A DNA stretch of 64,000 nt from Sodalis ligni (GCF_016865525.2 NZ_CP075169.1:3410337-3474336), one strand, 5' to 3'. Shown: positions 19,821-29,554, numbered from the stretch's first letter. The notes: generated from the letters alone by a model not told the origin. Numbers and translations are program-made.

Positions 19821-20624
19821 ATGGAGATCACCACGCTTCAAATTGTGCTGATTTTTATCATAGCTTGTATAGCTGGTATGGAGTCGGTGCTGGATGAGTT
19901 TCAGTTTCACCGGCCATTGGTGGCCTGTACCCTAATCGGTCTGGTACTGGGAGATATGAAAACCGGTATCATCATCGGCGGTACGTTGGAAATGATTGCG
20001 CTGGGCTGGATGAATATCGGGGCTGCCCTGGCGCCGGACGCCGCCTTGGCGTCCATCATCTCCACCATTCTGGTGGTGGCCGGTAACCAAAGCGTCGGCG
20101 CAGGTATTGCCCTGGCGATACCGCTGGCCGCAGCCGGACAGGTGCTGACCATTATCGTTCGTACCTTGACCGTGGCATTCCAGCACGCCGCCGACAGCGC
20201 CGCCGAACGCGGCAATCTCAGCGCGCTGAGCTGGCTGCATGTACTGGCCCTGCTGCTGCAGGCAATGCGGGTTGCTATTCCGGCGCTTATCGTCGCCGTC
20301 TCCGTGGGTACCGATGCCGTACACGCCGTGCTGAGTTCGATCCCGGCGGTGGTGACCAACGGTTTGAGTATCGCCGGCGGCATGATCGTGGTGGTAGGTT
20401 ACGCAATGGTGGTGAATATGATGCGTGCCGGCTATCTGATGCCTTTCTTCTTCCTGGGTTTTGTTACCGCGGCCTTCACCAACTTTAACCTGGTCGCCCT
20501 TGGCGTCATCGGTGTGGTTATGGCCATTTTCTATATCCAGTTGAGCCCGAAGTACAGTCATCCCCAGGGTGGACAGGGTACGCCGGCACAGGGCGTTAAC
20601 GATCTTGATAATGAACTTGATTAA
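19821..20624 (+). CDS. manY: Mannose PTS permease IIC (ManY)
   Basis: This 267-aa hydrophobic protein begins MEITTLQIVLIFIIACIAGM and contains PLVACTLIGLVLGDMKTGIIIGG, typical of PTS EIIC-Man. It forms the membrane channel with ManZ. GAGGAG lies 8 bp before the ATG. Intact, 12 bp ahead of manZ. Confidence 0.96.
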   Translation: MEITTLQIVLIFIIACIAGMESVLDEFQFHRPLVACTLIGLVLGDMKTGIIIGGTLEMIALGWMNIGAALAPDAALASIISTILVVAGNQSVGAGIALAIPLAAAGQVLTIIVRTLTVAFQHAADSAAERGNLSALSWLHVLALLLQAMRVAIPALIVAVSVGTDAVHAVLSSIPAVVTNGLSIAGGMIVVVGYAMVVNMMRAGYLMPFFFLGFVTAAFTNFNLVALGVIGVVMAIFYIQLSPKYSHPQGGQGTPAQGVNDLDNELD

Positions 20625-20636
20625 AAGGTGAGAGAA

Positions 20637-21479
20637 ATGGTCGATACAACTGGTCAAAAGAAATTGACTCCCGGGGATATACGCGGGGTATTTTACCGCT
20701 CGAACCTTTTCCAGGGATCGTGGAACTTTGAACGTATGCAGGCCCTGGGCTTCTGCTTCGCGATGGTTCCGGTAATACGGCGTCTTTATCCGGAAAACAA
20801 CGCAGACAGAAAACAGGCAATCCGGCGTCGTTTGGAATTTTTCAACACCCATCCTTATGTGGCGGCACCCGTACTGGGCGTTACCCTGGCGATGGAAGAG
20901 CAGCGGGCCAACGGCGCGCCTATCGACGACGCGGCCATCAACGGCCTGAAAGTCGGCCTGATGGGACCGCTGGCCGGGGTGGGCGACCCGATTTTCTGGG
21001 GTACCGTCCGTCCGGTATTCGCGGCCTTGGGCGCGGGTATCGCCATGAGCGGCAGCCTGTTGGGGCCGTTGCTGTTCTTTGTGCTGTTCAACTTTGTCCG
21101 TCTGCTGGTGCGCTACTACGGTGTCGCCTACGGCTATCGTAAAGGCGTGGATATCGTTAACGACATGGGCGGCGGCTTCCTGCAAAAACTGACGGAGGGG
21201 GCGTCCATTCTCGGGCTGTTTGTCATGGGGGCCTTGGTAAATAAATGGACCCATGTCAATATACCCTTTGTCGTGTCGCGTATTACCAACCAGAACGGTC
21301 AAACGACGGTTACCACAATACAAACCATTCTGGATCAGTTAATGCCCGGTCTGGTGCCGCTATTGCTGACCTTCGGGTGTATGTGGCTGTTGCGCCGCAA
21401 GGTTAATGCCTTGTGGATTATCATCGGCTTCTTCGCTATCGGCATTTTCGGTTATTGGATTGGCCTGTTGGGCCTGTAA
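20637..21479 (+). CDS. manZ: Mannose PTS permease IID (ManZ)
   Basis: The protein reads MVDTTGQKKLTPGDIRGVFYR and continues SNLFQGSWNFERMQALGFC, LMGPLAGVGDPIFWGTVRPV and DMGGGFLQKLTEGASILGLF, all characteristic of EIID-Man. I chose the ATG at 20637 over one 9 bp upstream because it matches the conserved start and follows AAAAGGTGAGAG. With ManY it imports mannose, glucose and glucosamine. In E. coli the complex is also the entry route of phage lambda DNA. Confidence 0.96.
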   Translation: MVDTTGQKKLTPGDIRGVFYRSNLFQGSWNFERMQALGFCFAMVPVIRRLYPENNADRKQAIRRRLEFFNTHPYVAAPVLGVTLAMEEQRANGAPIDDAAINGLKVGLMGPLAGVGDPIFWGTVRPVFAALGAGIAMSGSLLGPLLFFVLFNFVRLLVRYYGVAYGYRKGVDIVNDMGGGFLQKLTEGASILGLFVMGALVNKWTHVNIPFVVSRITNQNGQTTVTTIQTILDQLMPGLVPLLLTFGCMWLLRRKVNALWIIIGFFAIGIFGYWIGLLGL

Positions 21480-21491
21480 TCCGCATTATCT

Positions 21492-21519
21492 AAAACCGGG
21501 GTTTGACCCCGGTTTTTTT
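21492..21519 (+). terminator. Intrinsic terminator of the man operon
   Basis: AAAACCGGGG-TTTGA-CCCCGGTTTTTTT is a 10-bp stem, GC-rich at its core, followed by a T tract, 12 bp after the manZ stop codon. Confidence 0.92.
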
Positions 21520-21539
21520 ATGGCAATTTTGGAGGAAAG

Positions 21540-22001
21540 ATGTCTGTCACCGATATCGGCTTAATGGTAATAATCGCCTTGGCGCTGCTGTTTGCTATTT
21601 ACGATGAATTTATTGTTGACTACTTTCTTAAAGGCAAAACCCGGCTGAAAATCGGTTTACATCGTCTAAACCGCGTTGATGCCCTGATTTTCATCGGCCT
21701 GGTGTGTATTCTGATCTATCAAAATATCACCTCGAACGGTACGGTTTTCACCACAACCCTGCTATTAGTCCTAGTACTCATGGCCTGTTATCTGGCCTAT
21801 ATCCGCCGGCCAAAAATAATTTTTAAGGCGGACGGTTTTTTTTACGCAAATTTTTTTATTAGATATGACCGTATAAAAAACATGAACTTATCGGAAGATG
21901 GTTTTTTGGTGATCGGCCTGGAAAAACGCCGTCTGCTGATAAAGGTAAAACAGTTGGATGACCTGGAAACCATATACAATTTCTTTCTGACGAACAATTA
22001 A
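21540..22001 (+). CDS. yobD: UPF0266 inner-membrane protein YobD
   Basis: This 153-aa protein has three predicted membrane segments ([55 protein letters not shown]) followed by a soluble tail ([21 protein letters not shown]). It matches YobD of E. coli in length and order. GGAGGAA precedes the ATG. Function is unknown. Confidence 0.92.
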   Translation: MSVTDIGLMVIIALALLFAIYDEFIVDYFLKGKTRLKIGLHRLNRVDALIFIGLVCILIYQNITSNGTVFTTTLLLVLVLMACYLAYIRRPKIIFKADGFFYANFFIRYDRIKNMNLSEDGFLVIGLEKRRLLIKVKQLDDLETIYNFFLTNN

Positions 22002-22204
22002 CAAAAAATTAACATAAAACATGCGGAAAAATTATTTCTAATAAATAAATCATAGTAATTTTGTATTTTGATTATAAAAGAACCTTAGGTATACTGGCTT
22101 AGTGAATATCCTTCAATTCCCTAATTTTAGTGAAAATAATTATCGATTACATTCCATAATCCCCCTCTTTTTTTGTAGTTGTTTTGTCGTTAATTATTAT
22201 GTTA

Positions 22205-22392
22205 AGGTTGGCCCGTCATTAGGGAGTAGCCGGTTTCCGTCGTCAGTGCGGGAATGTCCGTATCAACATACTCGTTTGTTTTAAACGTGGTGCGGACGAC
22301 CAGGATGGTTGGCGAGACTATAGACACGACGAACCATCGTAAGGTTGGGAGATGGGGAAGCGTGGATATTGGCTCCCAGCCGAGGTTATGGT
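22205..22392 (+). ncRNA. yybP-ykoY manganese riboswitch in the mntP leader
   Basis: The leader contains TTAGGGAGTAGCCGGTTTCC followed downstream by CAACATACTCG. These are the conserved loop sequences of the yybP-ykoY (Mn2+-sensing) riboswitch present upstream of E. coli mntP. The pairing partners GCGGACGACC and the later hairpins lie between them and the start codon. Established knowledge: Mn2+ binding raises mntP expression. Confidence 0.85.
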
Positions 22393-22974
22393 ATGAACCT
22401 TTCCGCAACATTGATTCTTGCTTTCGGCATGTCCATGGATGCCTTCGCCGCGTCCATTGGTAAAGGCGCTACCCTTCATAAACCCCCCTTGCGCGAAGCG
22501 CTGCGAACCGGCTTTATTTTCGGCACCATTGAAGCCATTACCCCGTTAATCGGCTGGTCGCTGGGTTTACTCGCCAGCCATTATATTATGGAGTGGGATC
22601 ACTGGGTCGCCTTCGTCCTGCTGGCCTGTCTGGGCGTTCGTATGATGATGAGCGGTTTCGGTAAACAAGCGGAGGCAAAACCCCCTATTGGCCATCACAG
22701 CCTCAAGGTGCTGGTGTTCACCGCCATCGCCACCAGCCTGGATGCGCTGGCGATTGGCGTCGGTCTGGCCTTCCTGGAAGTCAATATTCTCCATACGGCG
22801 ATGATCATTGGCCTGGCTACCATGCTCATGGCCACGCTGGGTATGCTGCTGGGCCGCTTTATCGGGCCGATTCTGGGCAAAAAAGCGGAAATCATCGGCG
22901 GCGTCATTCTGATAGGCATCGGCTGTAATATCCTTTACGCCCATATCGGCCCGGCGCTCATGGCCCGCTTTTAA
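22393..22974 (+). CDS. mntP: Manganese exporter MntP
   Basis: This 193-aa protein starts [20 protein letters not shown] and has repeated [11 protein letters not shown] / [12 protein letters not shown] motifs whose Asp residues are characteristic of MntP (formerly YebN), with about six membrane helices. It exports excess Mn2+. I chose the ATG at 22393, after the riboswitch, rather than 22345. It is convergent with rlmA; the two stop codons abut. Confidence 0.95.
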   Translation: MNLSATLILAFGMSMDAFAASIGKGATLHKPPLREALRTGFIFGTIEAITPLIGWSLGLLASHYIMEWDHWVAFVLLACLGVRMMMSGFGKQAEAKPPIGHHSLKVLVFTAIATSLDALAIGVGLAFLEVNILHTAMIIGLATMLMATLGMLLGRFIGPILGKKAEIIGGVILIGIGCNILYAHIGPALMARF

Positions 22975-23793
22975 TCACTCTTCCCGCCGCCAGGCGCGGA
23001 GAATAAAATCCGTTTCACAGGTAAATTCTTCCAGGGCGGTTAATGCCGCCACCACATCCGGCGCCGCCCGCCAGGCAAACGGCGTCATTTGCAACAGCGC
23101 GGCCGCCGCTTCACCGGGTAAAGCCAGTTCAAAACGCAGCCGCTCTTCGGCCAGCGGAGCAAAGCCGGGAAAATGCTCGTCTTTCAGCGGATGCAGCATG
23201 ACCTCGGAATAGATTCGCGCCTTGAGCTGCAGGAGGTGTCTTGGTCCAGGCGCCACCGTTACCACGATGCCGCCCGGTTTCAGTACGCGATACATCTCGG
23301 CGGGATTACAAGGCGCATAAATGCGAAGAATGCCGTCGAGGGAAGCGTCGAGAAAAGGCAAGCGCTGGCTGGACGCGACGCAAAACCGTACCTCGGGATA
23401 GCGCTTTGCCGCGGCGCGCACCGCGTTCTTGGCAATATCCAGTCCGTAGACCCGGCCCGTACGGGCCGCCACGGCCGCTGCCAGCGCCGAGGTGTAATAG
23501 CCCTCCCCGCAGCCGATATCCAGCCAGCGGACGTACCGGTCCGGCTGCAGGCGGTTTATCAATGCGATGACGCCATCGCGCATCCGCCGGTAATGGCCTG
23601 CATCGAGAAAGGCCCGGCGGGCCTGCATCATCCCCCGGTCATCGCCGGGCTCCCGGCTGCGTTTGAATTGCACCGGCAGCAGATTTACATACCCTTCCCG
23701 CGCGCGGTCAAAACGGTGCCGTCCTTCGCAGGCCCAATAACCCTCGGCGGGCAACAGCGGCAGATGACACAGCGGGCATTGGTAAATAGACAT
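22975..23793 (-). CDS. rlmA: 23S rRNA (guanine-745-N1)-methyltransferase RlmA
   Basis: The N-terminal zinc finger is visible (YQCPLCHLPLLPAEGYWACEGRHRF), followed by the SAM-binding motif VRWLDIGCGEGYYTSALA. At 272 aa it is close to E. coli RlmA (269 aa). I chose the ATG at 23793 because MSIYQCPLC is the conserved start. It methylates G745 of 23S rRNA. Confidence 0.95.
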   Translation of the reverse strand: MSIYQCPLCHLPLLPAEGYWACEGRHRFDRAREGYVNLLPVQFKRSREPGDDRGMMQARRAFLDAGHYRRMRDGVIALINRLQPDRYVRWLDIGCGEGYYTSALAAAVAARTGRVYGLDIAKNAVRAAAKRYPEVRFCVASSQRLPFLDASLDGILRIYAPCNPAEMYRVLKPGGIVVTVAPGPRHLLQLKARIYSEVMLHPLKDEHFPGFAPLAEERLRFELALPGEAAAALLQMTPFAWRAAPDVVAALTALEEFTCETDFILRAWRREE

Positions 23794-23941
23794 AGGGCAT
23801 TCCGTAGGGGACGACAATAAGGCAAGCATATTACCTTAAAACCTGGCCGGGATGGTCATTTTACCGGTCCCGGCCAGGCGCGGCCGGCCGGCACTAAGCC
23901 GGCGCACGGGGTTGCGCGCGACTCAGCGGCGGTAAGACCGG

Positions 23942-25705
23942 TCATGAGGGATGATTATCGGTCTTCGAGGCCACCACGATGCGATTATTGTCTTCAGGCA
24001 GAGCATCAGGTTCTACGTTCATGGTACGCAAGACCTCGGACATAATGGTACTGAATACCGGCGCGGAGACCGCGCCGCCATAATATTTCCCCCCCTGAGG
24101 GTTATTGATAACCACCACCAGGGCAAATCTCGGACGGCTGGCCGGCGCGATACCGGCGGTATAGGCAATATATTTATCAATATACTGTCCGTCAGGCCCG
24201 ATTTTTTTGGCGGTACCGGTTTTAACCGCCACCCGGTAACCGCGCACCGCCGCCTTGATGCCGCCGCCGCCGGGCAACGCGACGCTTTCCATCATATGTT
24301 TAACCTCATGCACCAGCCCCTCCTCCATCACGCGCTGTCCCACGACCGGCGGATCGATGCGGGTAATGGATAGCGGCCGGTAGATGCCGTCGCTGGCGAT
24401 GGTGGCATACACACGGGCAAGCTGCACCGGCGTCACCATTAAGCCGTAGCCAAAGGAGAAGGTGGCCCGGTCCAGCTCGCTCCAGCGCTGCCGGTGCGGC
24501 ATCAAGCCGCTGCTTTCCCCGGTTAGGCCCAGATCGGTGGGTTGTCCGAGGCCGAACGCCAGATAGGTCTTCAACAGGGCGGTGATGGGCATGGCCAAGG
24601 CCATACGGGATACGCCGACGTCGCTGGACTTTTGCAATATGCCGGTGAGGGTCAATTGGGGATAGAACGCCACGTCGCGGATCAGATGGCCGCTAAGCGT
24701 GTAGGGATGGGTATCCAGCAGGCTGTCCGGTTTAACAATGCCCTGTTTTAAGGCGGTCATGACCACCATGGGTTTTACCGTCGAACCGGGTTCAAAAATA
24801 TCGCTGATGGCTCGATTACGAAAATCATCTTCCTGGGCGCCGGTTCGGTTGTTGGGATTAAAGGTAGGATAATTGGCCAGGGCCAGGATTTCGCCGGTAT
24901 TCACATCCACCAGCACCGAGGCGCCGGAATCCGCCTTGTTGAATGCCACGGCGTTGCTTAAGGCTTCCTCCGTGATACGCTGCAAGCGCAGGTCGATGCT
25001 TAGCGCCACATTATGCGCCGGGGAACTGTCGGTGGAGGAAAGCGTCTCTACCACCCGGCCGAAACGATCCTTACGTACCACCCGCTGCCCCGCCACGCCC
25101 GTCAACAGGCGATTAAAGCTTTTTTCGACCCCTTCGATACCCTGATCGTCGATATTGGTAAAGCCAACCAGGTTAGCCGCCGTCTCTCCCGCCGGATAAA
25201 ACCGGCGGGATTCATCCTTGCAATAAATCCCCGGCAGTTTTAATTGTTTGACGTAATCCGCCACGTTGGGTTCTATTTGGCGACCCAGATAGATAAAGCG
25301 CATATGGGGATCGTGGTTAATGCGCTCCGCCAGTTCGTTGAACGGCATATTCACGGTTTGCGCCAGGGCCTGCCAGCGGGATGAGTTCTCCACGCCGCCT
25401 TTTTGCGCCACTTCATAGGGATCGGCCCAGACCGCGTCCACCGGTACGCTTACCGCCAGCGGCTGCCCGTTGCGATCGGTTATCATGCCGCGGGGAATAG
25501 GCGTTTGCTCAACCCGCAACGATCGCATGTTCTCCTGGGCCACCAGATTATCCGGTTTAATTACCTGCAGCCAGGCTATGCGCATTAACAGCACCGCCAG
25601 GATGAGCGTGATGCCGACACACATTAAGCCAAAACGCCACTGGATAAAATTCTGCTTGCCCTGCCCCGAATTATTTTTCACATTGTTCTCGCGTCGCCAT
25701 CCCAT
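23942..25705 (-). CDS. Second FtsI/PBP3-type peptidoglycan transpeptidase
   Basis: This 587-aa protein resembles E. coli FtsI end to end: one N-terminal membrane helix (RFGLMCVGITLILAVLLMRIAW), RGMITDRNGQPLAVSVPVD, the active-site EPGSTVKPMV (Ser308), and GYRVAVKTGTAKK (KTG box). It lies outside the dcw cluster. The location near rlmA and cspC recalls the Salmonella acid-adapted paralogue PBP3SAL, so I read it as that orthologue. The second catalytic motif is SSD (residues 360-362), where E. coli FtsI has SSN. Two weak start options exist (ATG 25705, GTG 25681). Intact. Confidence 0.88.
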   Translation of the reverse strand: MGWRRENNVKNNSGQGKQNFIQWRFGLMCVGITLILAVLLMRIAWLQVIKPDNLVAQENMRSLRVEQTPIPRGMITDRNGQPLAVSVPVDAVWADPYEVAQKGGVENSSRWQALAQTVNMPFNELAERINHDPHMRFIYLGRQIEPNVADYVKQLKLPGIYCKDESRRFYPAGETAANLVGFTNIDDQGIEGVEKSFNRLLTGVAGQRVVRKDRFGRVVETLSSTDSSPAHNVALSIDLRLQRITEEALSNAVAFNKADSGASVLVDVNTGEILALANYPTFNPNNRTGAQEDDFRNRAISDIFEPGSTVKPMVVMTALKQGIVKPDSLLDTHPYTLSGHLIRDVAFYPQLTLTGILQKSSDVGVSRMALAMPITALLKTYLAFGLGQPTDLGLTGESSGLMPHRQRWSELDRATFSFGYGLMVTPVQLARVYATIASDGIYRPLSITRIDPPVVGQRVMEEGLVHEVKHMMESVALPGGGGIKAAVRGYRVAVKTGTAKKIGPDGQYIDKYIAYTAGIAPASRPRFALVVVINNPQGGKYYGGAVSAPVFSTIMSEVLRTMNVEPDALPEDNNRIVVASKTDNHPS

Positions 25706-25892
25706 TGACTGAAAGCATTAAACCCTAACTTTCGGAGCTATATCGTCAAAACAATGCTACAAGACATGCTTTTTGCAACAAAGCGCGAATATTATCTTAA
25801 TGCCGGCCTGGATGCTTTTTGTCACTGGCCGGCGCGTTGAAAAAAGCTAAAATGGTCTCATCCTTTTCAATCCAAGAGCCTTTCTTAACATT

Positions 25893-26591
25893 ATGACAGT
25901 TTACTCCCGCCTGATACAGAACGTTGCGGGCGTACGTCACGGCTTTGGTGACGCCGCCACGCTATTGCCGGTCCCATTGCAGCCCTGGCTGGACACCGCT
26001 CCGGTTAAAAAACAGGTACACGGTATCGATATTCGCCGGGTCTACCGGCCGGCGGAGCCGTGCGGAGAGGCGGACGGATTGATCACATCCACCCCAGGCA
26101 TACTGCTGCATGTGCTGACCGCCGATTGTCTGCCTATTCTTTTTTGCCGCCGCGACGGTAAAAGTATCGGCGTGGTGCATGCCGGCTGGCGTGGATTGCT
26201 GGCAGGGATCGTGGAAGCCTTTGCCGCGCAGCTGGCTTATCCCGACGGTCCGGCTAACTGGGTTGCGGCCATTGGCCCGGCGGCCGGGCCTTGTTGTTAT
26301 GAAGTCAGTGAAAGCCTGGTGGAGGATTTCCTGCAGCAATTAGCCATACCGGCGAATATTGTTCGGCCCAGGCCGCTGCATCTGGATTTGGCCGCCATTG
26401 CGCGCCATAAATTACAGGCTCTGGGCTTTCAGGGGGTAGACGTGCTGCGCCAGTGCACTATCTGCGGCACCGCCGCCGGAGGCCACCGCTACACCAGCTA
26501 CCGGCGATTTTGCCGCCAGCGGGCAATAGATCCCGCTTACCCTTCCATCAGCGGACGCAATCAGCATTCAGGACTGGTGATTACCGGATAA
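25893..26591 (+). CDS. PgeF/YfiH-family (DUF152) protein
   Basis: This 232-aa protein carries the family motifs KKQVHGIDI, EADGLITSTPG, LTADCLPILF, VVHAGWRGLLAGIVEA and CTICGTAAGGHRYTSYRR, including the His/Cys/His metal site. Family members include PgeF (YfiH), which hydrolyses the mis-incorporated L-Ser form of UDP-MurNAc precursors, and LACC1-type purine enzymes. In E. coli yfiH lies elsewhere on the chromosome, so this may be a paralogue. It is divergent from the PBP3 paralogue with a 187-bp gap. A cell-wall role is inferred from family and neighbour only. Confidence 0.8.
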   Translation: MTVYSRLIQNVAGVRHGFGDAATLLPVPLQPWLDTAPVKKQVHGIDIRRVYRPAEPCGEADGLITSTPGILLHVLTADCLPILFCRRDGKSIGVVHAGWRGLLAGIVEAFAAQLAYPDGPANWVAAIGPAAGPCCYEVSESLVEDFLQQLAIPANIVRPRPLHLDLAAIARHKLQALGFQGVDVLRQCTICGTAAGGHRYTSYRRFCRQRAIDPAYPSISGRNQHSGLVITG

Positions 26592-26672
26592 TAACATCTG
26601 CGAAGGCCGGACACGCAAGCATTTGGCGAATAGGGGCAGGCAATAACAGGATAGAATTTTGGAAATGGAACA

Positions 26673-26697
26673 CCCTGCCAGTTCAGTACTGGCAGGG
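26673..26697. terminator. Hairpin between pgeF-like gene and cspC
   Basis: CCCTGCCAGT and ACTGGCAGGG make a perfect 10-bp stem with a 5-nt loop between convergent genes. No clear T tract follows on either strand, so it could act as a bidirectional transcript end or stabiliser. Confidence 0.55.
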
Positions 26698-26752
26698 GGG
26701 ATTACATGTTATCCATCAATCAAATGATTGACCGTCACCGAAGCAACGCGGA

Positions 26753-26961
26753 TTACAGGGCAGTTACGTTAACTGCTGAAGGGCCTTTGGCCATCCTGGA
26801 TTTCGAATTCTACGTTCTGGCCTTCGGCCAGAGTTTTGAAGCCGTTACCCTGAATAGCGGAGAAGTGTACAAACACATCTTTGCTGCCATCGGCCGGAGT
26901 GATGAAACCAAAACCTTTAGACTCGTTGAACCACTTCACTTGACCCTTTGATCTTTGCCAT
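26753..26961 (-). pseudogene. cspC: Cold-shock-like protein CspC, two frameshifts
   Basis: The protein reads MAKIKG, then (one extra G) [20 protein letters not shown] and [18 protein letters not shown], then (two A missing) [10 protein letters not shown]. Correcting +1 and -2 gives exactly 69 aa, the length of E. coli CspC, with the RNA-binding motifs KGFGFI and VFVHF. CspC is an RNA chaperone that stabilises rpoS and other transcripts. yobF is 22 bp upstream as in E. coli. Codons are otherwise conserved, so the damage looks recent. Confidence 0.88.
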
Positions 26962-26983
26962 CTTGCATATTTCCTTTGAGTGT

Positions 26984-27118
26984 TTAAATCGCCCTGAGGC
27001 GAGACAGAGACAAACTGGAGTCGTTACTGCTTGAGGCACTAAGATTAGGATCGGCAGAGAAGCGGTATGCAACGATATCGTCTTTACGCAAAACTTCTTT
27101 ACTGAAAATGCCATTCAT
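26984..27118 (-). CDS. yobF: Small stress protein YobF
   Basis: This is a 44-aa frame reading [20 protein letters not shown] and [20 protein letters not shown], similar to E. coli YobF (47 aa, [22 protein letters not shown]). It is directly upstream of cspC and co-oriented, the same arrangement as the E. coli yobF-cspC operon. Its exact function is unknown. Confidence 0.85.
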   Translation of the reverse strand: MNGIFSKEVLRKDDIVAYRFSADPNLSASSSNDSSLSLSRLRAI

Positions 27119-27928
27119 ATACAGAACTGTACCTCGTTTTACCCAAATGCGTTATCACATACTCTGTAATCAATGGCAAGCCATTTTTGATCAGGGCCGG
27201 ATATGTCGCACATAATTAAATCGTTCAGTTGCATCCGGTTGCCCACCCGCATCAAAGAGTTGAAAAACGACCCTTGTGTGCCGAGTGAAACCACCATCAT
27301 GATATCTGTACCATTTATCGTTAACCTTAGCGCAAACCTTTGTCAACGTCCAATGCATTATTCAAGAATAACTATTCATTTCCCAATTAAAGAAAACAAG
27401 GGGCCAGCTCACATTTTTCCAGTTTTCTTATACCGGATTCGACTATCGTAGTAATAGAAATTAGCAGTGCCGCTTAACATAAGCAACGGTTAATTATCCG
27501 CCATTGCCCTGGGCCCGCCACAGGCTCCCCGCCAGCCGGGCGATCAGACCGGCCCCAACGCCCGGCACCGCGCCCTAAAGACCGTGACGGGCTAATAAAT
27601 TATGCGCTATTTGTGATCACCAATATTGTGCAACGGCAAGTTCTCCCGCGGCCGTAAGCGGGATTAATAATGTCATCCCCATTGAGCAGGCAACTTTATC
27701 GCTTATGCCTGATTGTCATTATACTGCAATATATACTTCTGAAGATAATGCTAATAAAATAACCTTTGGATTGTTTGGCTGACTAAATAGTGTCTTGGTG
27801 TCTATCCGGTATTAATCTGAAATATAAAATCATCATTGCGCATTTCTATTTTTTTTGTATAAATCCACCCGGTAGCCCTAGGGCGCGGTCTGAGGCGATG
27901 ATCGAGCCGCTATTGAGAGGCTATAAAG
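27119..27928. other. 810-bp gap with no clear gene
   Basis: Between yobF and a metallo-hydrolase pseudogene. The stretch is AT-rich except for a GC-rich block at 27500-27585 that reads on the minus strand as GAVPGVGAGLIARLAGSLWR AQGNGG and a stop, possibly the tail of a lost membrane-protein gene. Nothing else on either strand resembles a known gene. The yobF promoter should lie at its left end. Confidence 0.35.
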
Positions 27929-28914
27929 CTATATGTCTATTTTGGCGCCGATTTTCAACGGTATAAAGCGATGATCGGCAATGCCGGCGTTTAATAAGGC
28001 CTGCGCCAGCTCCGCGGCGGCTCATCCAGGGATTCGTCCGCCAGTTCGAATACCCCCCAATGAATCGGAATAACCAGCGGACAGTTCAGCTCCTGGTAAA
28101 ACTTTACCGCACTGGCGGGACTCATGTGGCTTTCTGCCATGAACCATTCTGGTGCATAGGCTCCGATGGGCAAGGCGGCAATGTCAAAAGGTCCCAGGCG
28201 CTGTCCGATCTCTGCCAGGCCGGGGGTATAACCGCTGTCGCCGGAAAAGTAAAAACGCCAGCGCTGGCTTTCCACGACCCAGCCGCACCACAGACTGCGG
28301 TTCCGGTCTTTGAAAGTACGCATGCTCCAATGGCGCGCAGGAACGCAGTGAAGGCGAAGATCGTGAAAGGTGATGCTCTCCCACCAATCACATTGGGAAA
28401 CAGTGTTGACGCCCCGTTTTTCAAGCCATTCCCCCATGCCCAGCGGGGCCATCACCTGTAGATCGGGAAAACGCTTCAGTAACCGGCGTAGAGTACTTCT
28501 ATCCAAATGATCATAGTGATTATGAGAATAAATCACCGCATCAATGGGAGGCAGCTCATCAATCCCCACCGCCAGGGGCGTTCTGCGTTTGGGGCCGACA
28601 AAGGGTATTGGCGAGGCGCGCTCGCCCAGGGCGGGGTCGAGCAGTAGATATCGCCCGGAGACGCGGATAAGCAGGCAGGCATGGCCCAGCCACCAAATGG
28701 CATCCTCACTGCCGCTGAAATCAGCGGGTTGCCACCAGTCCCGGATGAATTGAGCATAGCCCCCCTGCGGAGGCCGGGGAAAGCCTTGTTTTTTGCGCTC
28801 TCGATGCCATTTTTTAAACGCATCGGGGGTTCTTACTGAAGGTTCAAGATTGCGAAAGCCTAACGGCGTATGGTGTGGTTTGGACTCATCGTACCAAGGA
28901 TTGTTTTTCGCCAT
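27929..28914 (-). pseudogene. Metallo-beta-lactamase-fold hydrolase (NAPE-PLD/UlaG-like), frameshifted near the end
   Basis: The MBL-fold signature is complete: WLGHACLLIRVSGRYLLLDP, YSHNHYDHLD (HxHxDH), PARHWS, FSGDSGYTPG and IPIHWGVFELADESLDEPP. The frame then slips by one base and the family tail (ELAQALLNAGIADHRFIPLK) continues to a TAG at 27929, giving 328 aa if repaired. Only the last 35 residues are affected, so some activity could survive. I chose the ATG at 28914, preceded by GGAGAG. This gene is not found between yobF and yebO in E. coli. Substrate is unknown. Confidence 0.78.
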
Positions 28915-29124
28915 TGTCTCTTCGACTCTCCTGTTTACTCGCTTTATCCCCTGATAATGCAAGATCCGGCAGTAGAATAATATAGAATGTTGACTAAATG
29001 TGAACACAAAACCTTGACCCGGTAAATATTTTCCTTTGCAAGGGCGAGCCTGTACATGCACAAGGAGGACCGGATCAGGATTGGGTATCGCAGCAGGCAG
29101 CAAGGGAGACGGGCCCGACGAAGT

Positions 29125-29395
29125 TTAACGCTCGGCGATAAAGTCTTTGAACATGATAGGTTCGCCGGCGGCAGGGACCTTGGCGTCGTTTTGCGGGGAA
29201 TTCATCTGACCTAACCGCATCAATAATTCGGTTTGTTTTTTCTGCTGTTCGAGTAACTCATTAAGCAACATGATTTGTTCATTGGCCCTGACGCTGGCGC
29301 GGTTGAGGAAAAACCAGACCACGAGACCGATAATAAAACAAGTAAAACAGCCCCATTGAGGCGATATTGAGGGTATTAAATCCTAAATCGTTCAT
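29125..29395 (-). pseudogene. yebO: YebO small membrane protein, frameshifted
   Basis: The second half ([39 protein letters not shown]) is the membrane anchor and coiled-coil of YebO. The start [16 protein letters not shown] lies in another frame. Removing one T from the TTTT run at about 29345 joins them into an 89-aa protein (E. coli YebO 95 aa). Located between yobF and mgrB as in E. coli. Function is unknown. Confidence 0.8.
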
Positions 29396-29554
29396 AACAT
29401 GACCTAATCACTGATAAAACCAAACGCTATCTTAACACCCTCTGCTCAGCAATGTATCCTGAAACGACTCTTTGGCCCTGCTCTCCATTCAAGATAGTTT
29501 CATGCATTAAACACCTATGGACAAAAGCATGACGGCAATCGCCCATGGCATCCG

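Noticed and set aside
19932..21323. 463-codon open frame on the minus strand
   Set aside because: It lies antisense to the well-supported manY and manZ genes, is His/Gln-rich in the way shadow frames of hydrophobic GC-rich genes are, and has no recognisable domain.
27203..27451. 82-codon plus-strand frame between yobF and the hydrolase
   Set aside because: No ribosome site, no domain, ordinary AT-rich composition; probably chance.
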